This document shows, in pieces, positions 44,901-57,400 of a DNA stretch of 64,000 bases (position 1 is its first letter; each line of letters starts with the position of its first letter). Both the position numbers and the translations under genes were made by a program. Source of the stretch: Dimorphilus gyrociliatus (taxonomy: Eukaryota; Annelida; Polychaeta; Dinophilidae). The notes under the pieces were generated by a model that was given only the letters and a program-made list of their open reading frames with translations, made no database searches and was not told where the DNA came from. The DNA is taken from contig CAJFCJ010000028.1 of assembly GCA_904063045.1 (NCBI GenBank), positions 873,230 through 937,229 on the forward strand, read 5' to 3'.

Positions 44901-46155
44901 TTTCTTTTATGTACCCTCTATCTTCGGAGATATGGATGTGTGTTATATTCGCTTATATTGGAGTATCTGTCGTTCTGTTCCTAGTCTCAAGATTTAGCCC
45001 TTTCGAATGGAAAGTGGAAGATTCTAATGAAGGACCAACAGTCACAAACAACTTTACAATATTTAATTCTCTATGGTTCTCTCTAGGGGCCTTTATGCAG
45101 CAAGGATGCGACATTGAACCTAGATCAATATCTGGTAGAATTGTTGGATCTGTTTGGTGGTTTTTCACCCTCATTATAATCTCTAGCTATACGGCTAATT
45201 TAGCTGCATTTCTCACGGTTCAGAGAATGAAAGCACCAATAGAGAGCGCAGATGATTTGGCTAAGCAAACTGAGATAAAATATGGTACAATCGATTCTGG
45301 AACCACTAAGGAATTTTTTAGGACGAGCACCATACCCACTTATGAGAGAATGTGGTCATTTATGTCCTCCCAAAAGCCTTCTGTTTTTGTTAAAGGCAAT
45401 GAGGAAGGTATCAGAAGAGTAAGAAACGAGAATGGCAGATACGCTTTCCTTATTGAATCGACTATTAACGATTATATCAACCAGAGGGAGCCTTGCGATA
45501 CAATGAAGGTAATCAAAAAGTCATGTGACTATTCACTATTGATTATTAAATTATTAAATTTGTTATAGGTTGGGGAAAGTTTAGATTCTAAGGGGTACGG
45601 AATAGCAACTCCTCTGGGATCCGACATGAGAGATCAAATAACGCTGGCTGTTTTACAATTAAGGGAAAATAATGAGCTTCCTGCTTTACAAAAGAGGTGG
45701 TGGTATGAAAAGGGCGACAATTGCGATAAGGAATCGTCTAAGACCAAGCAGGACACAACAAACGCTCTTAAATTACTCAACGTAGCCGGCATATTCTATA
45801 TATTGATAGGAGGACTAATCTTAGCTATTACTATGGCTGTTTTGGAATTCTTCTACAGAGCGAAGGTTGAATCGAAAAAACGAAAGGTTAATCATCACCT
45901 CTATTTAATTAATTGTTTTCATTAAAACAATTGTTTTAAACTTTCCTAAAAGATTTCGTTCAGTGATGCTATCCGACTGAAAGTTCGTATGTCAATGAAG
46001 GGTGGAAGTGAAATAGAAGCTCATACAGTTCAGGAAGTTCCGTCTTCTTCAACGGTATCGTATCATATAAATTTCCTTTAATTATTCAGTTTTCAAATAT
46101 TAATCATAACGTTTAATTCTATTTACAGAAGTACAGAACATATTCGTTTGAATGA
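39789..46155 (+). CDS. AMPA-type ionotropic glutamate receptor with alternative S1 exons (iGluR2)
   Basis: Glutamate-gated channel, 943 aa with exon 5b or 939 aa with 5a. Exons: 39789-39897, 39964-40125, 40433-41087, 41165-41669, then 5a 43598-43798 or 5b 44195-44407, then 44768-45508, 45569-45886, 45953-46054, 46129-46155; phases agree throughout. N-terminal signal-type hydrophobic segment ([11 protein letters not shown]); amino-terminal domain with [16 protein letters not shown] as in AMPA receptors. The constant exon 6 carries the agonist residues Pro, Thr and Arg in [10 protein letters not shown], the pore FMQQGCD (Gln at the Q/R site, so calcium-permeable), the gate [15 protein letters not shown] and DSGTTKEFF; Glu of LIESTIND binds the agonist amine. 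M4 is in exon 7. The C-terminus TYSFE has no PDZ ligand. ATG 39750 in the same frame is an alternative start. Most introns are short (60-77 nt) except those around exon 3 and the S1 exons. Confidence 0.92.
41670..43597 (+). other. iGluR2 intron before exon 5a (1.9 kb)
   Basis: By far the longest intron of this gene. Very AT-rich, with (TA)n tracts at 41904-41938 and about 42795-42862 and a CT-rich stretch near 43220-43330. No third copy of the S1 exon was found in it. Confidence 0.7.
43598..43798 (+). CDS. iGluR2 alternative exon 5a (S1 half of ligand-binding domain)
   Basis: Encodes 67 residues from TAPYLMENK to GELVSN. Acceptor CTCAG, donor GTACGT; phase 0 at both ends. It aligns end to end with exon 5b: GNDRFEGYC versus GNNMYDGYC, and an identical [11 protein letters not shown]. 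The agonist-capping Tyr (DGQYG) is kept. Differences from 5b: four residues shorter in the first loop, three N-linked sequons (NKS, NAT, NGT), and GMMGELVSN in place of GMVGELVRN. Intact, so not a decayed copy. Either 5a or 5b joined to the exon at 44768 restores S1; both together would duplicate half a lobe. Confidence 0.88.
44195..44407 (+). CDS. iGluR2 alternative exon 5b (S1 half of ligand-binding domain)
   Basis: Encodes 71 residues from TAPYLFRRN to GELVRN. Acceptor TGCAG, donor GTAGGC; phase 0 at both ends. [15 protein letters not shown] and DGNYG occupy the positions of the GNDRxEGYC block and the capping Tyr of AMPA receptors. It has one sequon (NTT) and a basic RR in the first loop where 5a has EN. 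It lies 396 nt after 5a and 360 nt before the shared exon 6. The donor overlaps a TAGGCCTA palindrome (44409-44416). Confidence 0.88.
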
Positions 46156-46244
46156 AAAGTAAAAATCCCTGCATTTGTACATATAGAAGTAGCATTCAAG
46201 ACAGTAATTCATCAACTAAACATAACTAAAACATAACGTCAATA

Positions 46245-46279
46245 TCTCTCTCTCTCTCTCTCTCTCTGTCTGTCTGTCT
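46245..46279. repeat. (CT)n / (CTGT)n microsatellite
   Basis: CT run followed by CTGT units in the presumed iGluR2 3' region. Confidence 0.85.
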
Positions 46280-46702
46280 CTTATTTCATTTCTTTGTTTA
46301 AAAGAGAAAAAACAAGCACTTTACTCTTTTATACTCCGTCTTGTAGAGACTGTATACAAAAAAAAATCCATAAAAACTTGTAATATTCAATTAATATTGA
46401 TTGATTATTAACGAATTAATATTCAAAAAAATAGTGAATAGTCTATTATTAACTATATTAACTTACAGTGAACACTTATATTAATGTAATCATTACAAGA
46501 TAATGCACTTTATGTTTATGTTATCTTTTGCTATATTATTTTTCTTTTTCTGCTGAAATCTTTAAGAGAGCAAAGCATTCTTAAATCGTATTGAAGCTGT
46601 TTAAATTCAATCTTTACCCCAGTTTTTTTAATATCTTTTTACTCGTATAAAAAGTGCATCGTACAGTATACACAGTATATATATAAATACAAATGTATTA
46701 AT

Positions 46703-46708
46703 AATAAA
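46703..46708 (+). terminator. Candidate poly(A) signal of iGluR2
   Basis: First clear AATAAA after the iGluR2 stop, about 550 nt downstream. An upstream variant signal is possible. Confidence 0.3.
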
Positions 46709-48050
46709 GCAGAGAAAATATTGTCTTTCTTAGAAATCATCTTTTAATATACAGTTTATTCATATTCTATTCTCAGTTTTGTTGTTTCTCTCTCTCTCTC
46801 TCTCTTTCCTTCTATAACTCACAAAAAACGGCTAATATTCATGAATTAATTTAATAAAATTTCATACGAAACAAATGTCCCTATCAATAAGATTAACAAG
46901 AAACGTTGCTAGATAATTCTAAACTACCACTCTAAATAAAAGATCTTATGTATAAAAATAAAGAGTTTTCCTATAATAAAGATTATAGCAGGCTGATAGT
47001 TTTCTTTTCATCAATTCTATTATGATGGGGAGGAGTGGAATAGATAGAAAAAGTACAAACGGGAAAATGAGTAGGAAAAGAATAAAGAGGAGGGAGGGAG
47101 GGGGAAGAAAGAGTAGTAAGATAAGAGCGATTGTTTCTGTCAATTGTTAAAGGCCTAATATAACTTTTTTTGCTTAATTTTACTTTGAATACTGAATGCA
47201 AATATATTCTCTGGAGAAAAGTTAGGCATAGTTAATTTAATATTTCATTCCCCGAAATTTAACAATTTATATTGTAAATAATGGTAATTTTTTGATTTTT
47301 TTCTTTAGACAACATAAAATTGTTTAGTTTGTTTTTTTTTAAAAGACAATTCTTCTAAATTGTTCCACTTTTTCCATCTAATTTATTTATTTACTAAATT
47401 ATTCTATTTTATTCTCTCTCCCTTCTCTCTTTGACTCTCTCTCTCTCTCCCTTCACTTTATCTTTCCCTTTGCGACCGTTCTCTAGCTCTTTTAATGAAA
47501 AATTACTTAGGGAACGAACGTTTATTGTTTATTCCTTCTCTTTTTCTTCCTTCCTCATCTTCTTTCTATTAAGATTGAATTTAGTCCAGTCTCAAATCTC
47601 TTTTTTACGTTCTATCCACACAAATCTGAATTGAATAAATGAAAGTATCGAAAGAAAATTCTTCTTTTCCATTATCATGAAATACTTCAATGATGAAATC
47701 TAGTGGTATTTTATCGAGAACAAATATAACATTTCCCAATCAGGGGTCCAATTGACCTGGTTTTTGACCATAAAACTATTTTGGCTCGAACGTTAGCTTT
47801 CTTCTTGAATAAAATTTCCATATAAAGCTAAAAATATATTGTATTTATAGTTAATGTTATTTAAAGCTCTAAAATTATGGGATAGTAGTGCCATCTATCG
47901 CTTTTCTTGAAAATTAAAAAATGATGAGAGACAGAAAATAGAGATTATCTTTTATTTTTAAGACCTATTTCCTCTACCTTTACAATATACAATTCTATTA
48001 AAAACCAATTTAAGAAAATCTATAAAAAAAACCATGAAAAAAAAAAAAGT

Positions 48051-48057
48051 AAAAAAA
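48051..48057 (-). terminator. Pol III terminator of tRNA-Tyr
   Basis: Run of seven T on the minus strand, 7 nt past the 3' end of the tRNA; a longer T-run follows. This is the standard RNA polymerase III stop. Confidence 0.8.
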
Positions 48058-48064
48058 GGAAACT

Positions 48065-48159
48065 TCCCGCGAGACGGATTCGAACCATCGACCTAAGGAT
48101 TGCTACATCCTCGTATTGACTACTACAGTCCTCCGCTCTACCAACTGAGCTATCGCGGG
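48065..48159 (-). tRNA. tRNA-Tyr (anticodon GTA) with a 22-nt intron
   Basis: On the minus strand: a 7-bp acceptor stem (CCCGCGA with TCGCGGG, discriminator A), D arm GCTC-AGTTGGTA-GAGC, anticodon arm GAGGA-CTGTAGA-TCCTT with GTA at 34-36, and T arm with GGTTCGAATCC. Removing 22 nt between positions 37 and 38 (genome 48101-48122) leaves a 73-nt tRNA. That is the usual intron site, and tRNA-Tyr is the classic intron-bearing tRNA in eukaryotes. Internal A and B boxes (TAGCTCAGTTGG, GGTTCGAATCC) are intact, so it should be functional. Confidence 0.96.
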
Positions 48160-48517
48160 CTGATATACAACTGGAAAATTGATCACTATATACCAACATT
48201 CCGTCATTTTTTATTAGCCTAAATATACTTTATTTAATTTTATGTATGTATTTCTAGTGTTTAAAAAAACCGGTGTTATAGCTGATAATACAGAAATTCG
48301 GTGTATTTTATTAAAAGTAAATAGTCTTTAAAGCATTTATTATTGTTTATAATAATGTATTGATTATACTTTTATCAAGCATCTATATAGTAGAATACAG
48401 TGAAAGAAAAGAAATATCTAAAAAACATATAAGATAAAGAATGTTTCGTTTTAGTAAGATAATATAAACCGGTATAAGAGTATTCAAATTCTTTTTCGTT
48501 CAAGTGTATTAAAGCAG
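48160..48517. other. Intergenic / 3' UTR of TRPA-like gene A
   Basis: Between the tRNA and the TRPA A stop codon. No gene; candidate poly(A) signal inside. Confidence 0.6.
48336..48341 (-). terminator. Candidate poly(A) signal of TRPA-like A
   Basis: AATAAA on the minus strand about 180 nt past the stop codon of gene A. Confidence 0.4.
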
Positions 48518-51500
48518 TTATCTATTGATTTCCTGATGAATCTCTTGAATGATTTTACCAAGATCTTTTACCTCTTTAGTAAGTTCGGTTTGGAATAGAA
48601 AATCTAATCTTCTATGATGTTCAAATTTTCTTATTAGATCTCTAATATTGTTTTTGAATTCGTTTTTACATTCAATTAAATTCAATTCCAATTGGGATAA
48701 TCGTTCTTCAAGATCATCCAACTTGTTCATAGATGTAACGTTAATTTCTTTATGAGTACAATTAAATGCAATCTTCAAGTTTTCTCTTTCCTTATCATTC
48801 GTATTATAATTGCCATTTTCAGCAAACTTCTTCTGAACTATTGATCTCAATCCAAAGAATAGACAATGATTCCACCAAGGATTTGTATTAATATTTTTAC
48901 AATCTATCGCCCAAGAAGTGTATAGATAGACAGTTGGAATTCCTATTCTATCGTACTTGAGCAATTTTCTATCTTTATCCTTAGTTTCTGCTTCTTTTAT
49001 CGAAGGTAATTCTAAATGTTTTTCACGTTGTCTCTCTACACGATTATGGTTATCGTTAGCACTAATCTGTCCATAGGAATCGGTCCTTTTCTTCTTTGCT
49101 TGATGAGCTCTAGTCCTTCTTCTACAACAGCTACTATTGCATCTTATTATAAGTATCACAGTCCTTATTATTCCTCGAAATACGAGTCTGATGAATGAAA
49201 GTATGCCAAATACTACTATTTTCAAATTAAAAGCATCTAAATCCAGTATTAATTCAATTCTTAATCGTTGAACCTCTAAGTGAGCTCGCTCCCTTAATTT
49301 ATTGACATCATCAACAGCTAAGCCAGTCAACAAATTCATAACAATGATAGGCATAAATACTAGAAAAATTGTAAAGACGATATAAGTCGATTCTGGGAAG
49401 TTGACAAGATATTCCTTCCCCGAATCTTGTTTGTAGGCAAAGAACATATCATTAAAATCGAATTCGCCAGTCATCATTACAAATGTTTTAACAATAGATA
49501 TTCCAAAAGATTCAAAGTAGTACTAAAAATAAGAAAAATCATAGAATATTCATTAATATATTTAATAATATAACCATATTTCTTCGAATTTTTACCTGAT
49601 TTTTTAGTAAAATATGAAAACTGAATCCAAAAGCAAAGATAAATAGGAGCAGTACTGAAAAAAATTGAGAAAAAGTCCTCAAAATAGTTGTAACCATAGA
49701 AACGTAAATGCCAATTAAAGGGAATCGTCTTAATTGAAGTATAAGATTAATCCATATAAATAGTAATGTAACTGATCCAACTTCCCATTGCCATGTTTTC
49801 ATCTAAGCAGAATTTAATCGTGACAATTAAAACTAATACAAATAGAGTGAAAAGTGTAAACTTACATAATTACCAGAGCAGGTAGTGTCATAATTAATTA
49901 TTATGAGTAAAGGACAAAGGTATGTAAACCAATCAAGACCATTCTTAATATGTAAATATCTCCATTTTAGTATAATTATTTGAAATATCTTTATAGGCAG
50001 AAAGGAATCTTATAGAAATGTTATATATTAAGAAAATTACGAGCATCTTTCTTACTTCTAGGAAAATTCCTCCCGCTATAAATATATGTAAGAGTATCAA
50101 AACAATTCGAGTTTCATAGGTTTTTTCACAAAATACATTATCTTTTAAAGGTAGACTCTCGTTCTTTCCATCACTTGCATTATTTCTATAAGATGATAAC
50201 AGAATTATACAGTACTATTGTATATACTGTATAAATTATATAGTGAAATTTTTGTGGAGATAAGCCTCATAACTTACTCTTGTGGTTGTGATGAAGATAC
50301 CAATAAAAACTTGGTAAATAATATAGCATAAACAACATAGCATAGTAAAAAAGCAAGAAAGTAATTTAAAGAATATTTCCAAATACATTCCAGATACTTT
50401 TCGGTTACTATATGTCTCATTAGATCTCCTCTTTCATTTTCGGCCTTTGTAGACGAGTATTATTTAAAAAAAACCAGATATACAGTATATTACAGGAATT
50501 TTTATCAACTTACCATTAAATGTAAAGGGTGAGTCAGTCGTTTTGTAGTTTTACCTTTCCTTTCTTGATCATAGAATGAATCAGCAACAAATTCAAAATT
50601 ATATATTTCGTGATGATGATTATTTTTGCATTTACAATCCCTGACGAATATTGGTTCAGTTTTGTAACTCAATTGATCATCAGCGGAATTAACAATGATA
50701 TTATCTCCGTCATTGAATTTATTATATAGAAATCTAATTTCTCTTGTTGGTTCAGAAAATTCAACCTTTCCAAAATCTGAATATTTATGAATCTCTCTTA
50801 ATTCGTTATCTTTCTCCGATGGTTTAATAACGCATTTATCCAAAGCTAAAAGTGCCATTTCTAGACGAAAACAGTTTGGTTATAAATAATTAAATTTCAT
50901 AGATTTTCATTGCTAAATAATAAACCTGGCATTTTTCTAATCAAATTCTTAAAAGGACTATCAATATATGTCTTTTTCATGAATTTAAAGTAAACTGCTT
51001 CCCTGTTATAGCAATGCCTCAGTAAGTTTGACCATTTATTAGATTCTAATAGCAGCAGTACATCAGCTCTTTAAATCATTGGAAAAGAAGTTATTTAAAA
51101 TAAATAGACAAAGTAATTTTAAAAGCTAAACATACCTCATTCCCATATCTATTGCGTAATCTAAAACGTTTCTTTTATCATCTCTACTTATCATACCATC
51201 AATATGTATATCGTAGTTCAAAAGAGTTTCAAGGACTTTTCTATGTCCTCTCGTTATGGCCTCGTAAGCAGCTTTTGTGCCCCATCCTTGCTGGAAAACC
51301 CAATATTCTTTGATGATCAAATTACTTTTAAAATCAACTTAAATAAAAAAATTATTACACTTTTGATTTCCTTAAATAATTCTCTCTCGCTGTCACCTAT
51401 TTGGAAAAATCATTTGATCACTTACAGAGAAATTTATGAGAATATAGTACAGTATATAAAACCTACATAATCTTTCTTCGTCACTCCTATCCTTCTTTTG

Positions 51501-54020
51501 ATGAAAATTTTTCTCCTCAGATTTGATTGAGAATATTATTTCAAGTAGATAATCCAATATATCATGATTACCTTCCAAAATAGCCCGATCGATGGGCAAA
51601 ACTCTTTTACTATCGGGAATTAGAAGTAACGAACATATCTTGCTGGCGTCCAATTTGCAAAATAGTTCTTTACATGCACTGCAAAAAATAAACTATATTG
51701 TAATAGTTTTATATTTTAGATAACTTACTTAACGTTGTTATTGCATACAGCAATATATAAAGGTGTTTCACCCTTATTATTCCTCACCAAATACCTGGCA
51801 TTGCAGTTCAACAACAACTAAAGTGAGAAAATTTTACAGAGTATTTTATATATGTATTTTCTTATATTAAATATTTACCTTTGTATATAAATGATTATGA
51901 TTTCTGGCCGCAATATGAATAGGTTTCTCTTCCTTACTATCACTATAATTTAAAATATCGTCAAAATTTTCAATAGTATCATAATATTCTTTGGAGAGCA
52001 ATATCTAATCGGAAAAGTCGAGTTTCATTAGATTTCTTTTTATGGGTTTACTTGTTATTGCAATAAATATTATGTTGATCGTATGGTAAGCTAACCTGGG
52101 CTATGTCGATTAAATTATCATCAATGGCTCTAAAAACTACAAAAGGTTCTGGGAACTTTCTAAATTTCTTTAAATAGAATGGTAAAATCTTCTTAAGGAT
52201 AGTTGGTTCGTCGTTAATTACGCAGTAATTAACGGGACTTTTATAACCTTTTGGTAAATATTCTAACAATGGTATTTTATTTTCTCGAATGTAGACTAGC
52301 GTATCTTTTTTGAGTGCATCATTCATTAGCGTAAGAAAAATATCTGATCTAAGAAAAGAAAAAAAAGTCCAATAGAGCATTGATTATATTCAATTATCGC
52401 TTACTCATTTTCAGCAAGAAATTCAATCAAAATCGAATTTTTGTTACAAATTGCCAAGTGAATAATATTTTGATCGTTTTCATCATAAACCTTTACTTTT
52501 TCAAATATTTCTGTGTATTTTTTAAAAGGGGTAATGTAAAGCTAATAAAAGAATAAGATCACGAATGATAAGTTTCCTTACTAAATGAATATTTTTCTTT
52601 ATAAGCTCTAAAAAACGTTTTAATTGCAGCAAGATTTTTTACTTCCACTAAAGACAGTAGTAAAGGATATTTATCCCTGGGAATAAATTGATTTTCTATA
52701 ATGAATAAATGAATAGATATGTTATAGACAAACATAAAGTCTCGTTTAGTATTCAGGCTTACCTTCTTTAAGTAAAAACTTTAAAAGATCTTTATCAAAC
52801 AAATTATAATGAATTATTCTCTTTCCTTCTTGATTTTGTATCTTATACAACTGGAAACAAGATAAAATAGATAAAAGATATTACAAGGTATTATACAGTT
52901 GAAGAAAAACCTGAATACTCTCTTTCTCTGATAGCATCTTCATTAAATACTTCATTTTATGGATTTCTCTTTTGCTAATACTCTCATTTTTATAATGAAA
53001 AGGTGTTGAATGAGTTTCATCCGTTATCACTTTTAATATATACTCTGTATCATTATCTTTAATCTGTTCAAACAGATATTTTGAAACTTGTATTTGTAAG
53101 TTGCTTAATGCTTGAGATAAGTATGTTCTTCCTGAAGAATTTCGGCTCTATAATGAAAGTCAAAATATTCCAAAGTAAGGAACATTATTTCGTAGATTAT
53201 TGATGAAGAGCACTTACTAGCCAACTAAAATTATCATAATGTTCAGATTTCTTAATAAATGAAACTAAATTTTTAATTACACGCCAATGACATCTGCTAT
53301 CAATAGCCGCAAAGAGTATTCTTTCCTTAGACTTTCCAGTCCCATCTATTTTGAACATGTGATCTAGAAAGAATTCTAGAAACTCCATTGAATCGTCTTT
53401 ATTGTGGTTTTCATCTGAAATATTTTAATATAGTATTTAAAAGTTTTATTTAAAACATAACCTTCTCCTACCTTCCGTTGTTATTGTACTAGTCAAATCA
53501 GGATAGCCTTCAAGATCAATCTATTCAGTTGAACACGTTATAAATCTATACACAAGAAACAAACAAAAGTAAAACAAACATTATTTTGCCCTAAACTTCT
53601 AAAATAATAGGAAACTGGTAAGTTATTTTGAGAATCCCTTTCATAGATACCTGAAAATCGTAAGTAAGGTAACGTAGAGTAACGTTGATTTATAAATGAA
53701 ATATTATACGAACGAGCTCCATATGAAAATAGAATTTTTAATAATGAAAGACTATTTTTTGTTGCGGCATAATGCAGTAAACAACGTCCGTAATCGTCTC
53801 GTTTTGTAAGCAAATTATCTAAATCCCATGAATTAATATTTTCCAATTCTTTAATAAGAGAACCTTCTTGATCTTTATCATCTTTAGACCATAGATGAAC
53901 CAACTGGTTATTTTTTAAAAAAAAAATCATGCATTCCACACTAAAATTTAATTAGTTAATTTATCGAACCTCAAAAACTCTATGCTCTATATCTGTAAAT
54001 TCGACAAGAGAAGAGTTCAT
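48518..54020 (-). CDS. TRPA-family ankyrin-repeat cation channel, gene A
   Basis: Sensory cation channel of the TRPA type, 1365 aa. Exons in transcript order: 54020-53970, 53903-53714, 53650-53580, 53520-53472, 53414-53218, 53147-52911, 52850-52763, 52695-52582, 52510-52405, 52348-52096, 52004-51879, 51817-51729, 51678-51467, 51396-51359, 51290-51136, 51068-50926, 50860-50514, 50444-50278, 50185-50056, 49988-49866, 49802-49596, 49522-48518. Introns are 50-92 nt. Residues 1-700 hold degenerate ankyrin repeats ([49 protein letters not shown]). Then a pre-S1 linker, S1 near 840-865, S2-S5 to 1031, pore helix and filter MMTGEFDF near 1047, and S6 with the TRPA signature [16 protein letters not shown]. 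The tail has an R/K-rich stretch and a coiled coil. The stimulus (heat, irritant, mechanical) cannot be read from the sequence. Exon 9 uses an acceptor inside a weak pyrimidine context, chosen by phase and paralogue. Confidence 0.9.
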
Positions 54021-54482
54021 CCTTTGATAAAGATAGTGTTTTGACTTAATGTAGCAAAATGCTTAAGTCAATGCTTTTACCTGTTGACATTTAAAGTACG
54101 AAAAGAATTTTGCGTATATATTGACTACCTAGTAAATATACATGACAAATTCTTTTGTGATTGGCTTACAAGGTCAATTTTACGATAGCAATTTAAATAA
54201 CAACACTTTCCATTTCCCAGTAAAACCACGGAGATAATAGATATTCAAGCGTTATAGCTATTCAATATAAAGTTAGGTATGACTAACTTCTGATTTCGAT
54301 ATTGTTTCAAAGAAGTTGGTCTTAAAGGGTAGACCTTTTATTTTTCTGTGTAATTAGTCATTGGTGGCAGAATCATAATTAATTAAATATTTAAATATGA
54401 TCAAATCGATTTAAATGAAAATTTAATTATTTATTAATAATAATAAAGCGCTCTATGCAATTTACAAACACTATATTTGACA
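54021..54482. other. Intergenic between TRPA-like genes A and B
   Basis: About 460 bp holding the promoter of A and the 3' UTR of B. No coding signal. Confidence 0.6.
54430..54435 (-). terminator. Candidate poly(A) signal of TRPA-like B
   Basis: AATAAA on the minus strand about 50 nt after the stop of gene B. Confidence 0.45.
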
Positions 54483-57400
54483 TTATTTTGGCAATTTTTG
54501 TTGATCAATTTTTACCTCAAGATCTTTCAAATTTTGTCCCAGATTCTGTACTTCTCTAAGTAGATTCTCTTGAAAGCCGCTTTGATATTTAACTAAGTTA
54601 GATTCTAGTAGGGAAAATCGTTCTCTAAGATTATTAAACTCTTGCTTTGTTACAATTTCATTTTGTCTTTGATTCTCTAAGAAAGTTTTCTCCAGGGTTT
54701 CTCTATTCTTATCATTCAGAATATTTTCATCATCTTCATTAATTTTCTTTTGAACTATCGATCTTAGTCCAAAAAGGAGAAAATGATTCCACCAAGGATC
54801 CGAATTTCTATGTTTACATTCCAGTGCCCAAGATGTGTAGAGATAGACTGTGGGAATACTTATCCTGTCGTAGACTTTTCTATTGGAATTGAATTTCATT
54901 ACTACTGATTGATCAATTGAAAATAATGCGTTGCATCTTTCCACAGCTTCTCTGGGAACCATTTGAAAATTCGCTTTTTGATTGTCCCGGTTATTAGTAG
55001 TGTTTCGCCTTTGCGCGCATAGGGTACAGTAGCACACACATCTACGTCCTGTAATGTGTTTGAAAAATGTAAGTACTTTATAAAACAATCTTTTTTTATC
55101 ATAAACGTTCAAGTCCAGAGTTAATTCGATTCTCAGTCGTTGAACTTCTAAATGGGCTTTCTCTCTTAGCTTATTAACGTCATCCACAGCCAGAGCGGTT
55201 AATAAGTTCATAATGATGATAGGCATAAATATTAAAAATATAACGAAAATAATATAAGATGATGTTGGAAAATTAACGAGATGTTCACTTCCCGCATCAT
55301 CTTTATGAGCATAGAATAGACTTGTAAATTCAATTTCTCCAATCATCATAACTGTAATCTTAACAAGAGACTCTCCTATACTTGAAAAATAGTACTAAAA
55401 TACGAAAAATACAAACAAATAGTTGTATAATTAACATAAAAGGAATAACAAACCTGATTTTTAAATAATGCATGAAAACTTAAAGCAAAAGCCGTAATGA
55501 AAAGTAAAAATACAAGAAAGAATTGAGTGAATGTTTTCAAAATAGTTGTAACCATCGAAACGTAAATACCAATTAAAGGAAAACGTCTAAATTCGAGTAT
55601 TAAGCTTATCCATAATAAAAATAGAATGATCGTACCAAATTCCCATTGCCATACTTCTATCTATAAAATATAAGTAATAGTAGTTAGCATATAGTAATTA
55701 GTTTTATTCACCTCAATTTCAGAGCAAGTTTCATGAACATTAATTATAACCATTAAAGGTGAAATATACGTAAACCAATCCAAGAAATTCTTAAAATTTA
55801 TGTATCTCCATTTAAGAATTATAATTTGGCAAATCTAACATTAAATTAATCAAATAATTAATGCCTTAGATTAATTAATTAATAGTTAACCTCTAGAAAT
55901 ACTCCAATACATATTAGAATAATAAAGGCAAACCATAAGTAATTAAATGGCTTGTTGGTTGGACAATCTCTTTCGAAATTTTCACTAAACGTAAAATTCA
56001 TTAATCGTTCTCTTGAAAATTTTGTTGATAACATGAATAGTATTTCAGTAAATAATCCAACGTAAACGCAATAGTATAATAGAAAGAACAGAAAATAAGA
56101 AAATGAATATTTCCATATATAATTAAGGTATTTTTCGGTAACTTTATGTCTCATTAGATCTCCTCTTTCATTTTCAACCTATTATTTACATTATGTATGT
56201 CTTAATAACATGTATATAAATATTATTTCTATTCAATAAATACCATTAATTGTAGAGGATGCTCTAATCGTCTTGTAACATTGCCAACTAATTCTTTATC
56301 GTAGAATGAATCGGCTACAAATTCAAAATTATACATTTCGTGATGACGATCACTTGTACAATCGCAGTTATCGATATATTCTGGTTTGCTGTGGAATTGA
56401 TTCTCCTCTTTCCCATTTAAATTAACGACAAAATTTCCTCCTTCATCTAATTTACTATGAACAAATTTAATCTCCCTTATTGGTTCAGAAAGTTCATTGC
56501 TTTCCTCAAAGCTCTTGTATTTAAGTTCCTCTTGAATTTTATTATCTTGTCCCGACGGTTCAATAATGCATTTGTCTAAAGTTAGCAATGCCAATTCTGC
56601 ATATGGAGAAAAGTTCAAAAGTGTTTCTCTCTATTGAAACCCTATTCTTTATAATTTATATTAACCTGGCATCTTTCTGATTAACTTTTTAAAAGGGCTG
56701 TCAATATAATATTTCTTAAGACATTTTAATACGGTTTTCTTCTCTTTATAGCAATGTCGTAACAGATTTGACCATTTATTAGATTCCAACAGTATTTTAA
56801 CCTCTTCTCTACGAAAATTGATGAAACATTATTACATAGTCAAAGAGAATATCGGAAATATGAACAATTAATGTTCAATAACTATTATCTTACTTCATTC
56901 CACTATCGATTGCGAAATCTAAAATATTTCTTTTATCAGTCTCACTCAGGACACCGTACGGGTAAATATCATATTTTAATAAGATTTCAAGCACTTCCCT
57001 ATGACCTTTTGTTATGGCTGTGAAAGTTGCATTTGTACTCCATCCTTGCTGTTACGTTAATACAAAATATAACATTCATCGTGTTTGGCAATACTATTAA
57101 TAAGAAATATAAGTAATTACACTTTGTATTATATTTAATAGATTCTCTTTTGCTTTGCCTATAAGAAAAGAAACGGTAAAGATATTTATACATAGTGTAT
57201 ATTCGAACAATTAAGGAGACAATGGACTTACTTAAATTCTCTTCAGAGAGATTTACACAAGTACTTTCTTCAAAGCAAATTAAGAATATCTTATTCATAA
57301 AATAAGCCAGTACTGTACTATATCCATTCGAAATAGCTACATCAATGGGAAGAATATTTCTGTTGTCAGTTTTCAACATTAATGAAGAGAATTCTATTGT

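Larger units (their letters stand above)
46156..48050. other. iGluR2 3' UTR and intergenic
   Basis: No coding signal. Contains CT microsatellites (46245-46279, 46788-46805, about 47417-47450), TATACAGTATA words near 46664, and a CTCF-like 14-mer at 47888-47901. It separates the + strand glutamate receptors from the minus-strand tRNA and TRPA genes. Confidence 0.6.

Noticed and set aside
52511-52541. Earlier acceptor for TRPA-like A exon 9
   Set aside because: It gives the wrong phase after exon 8 and an in-frame stop; the ACACAG acceptor yields the same 106-nt exon as in gene B.
53904-53939. Extension of TRPA-like A exon 2 upstream
   Set aside because: It would add a homopolymer-encoded stretch; gene B starts the exon at the position matching acceptor CCAG at 53904.
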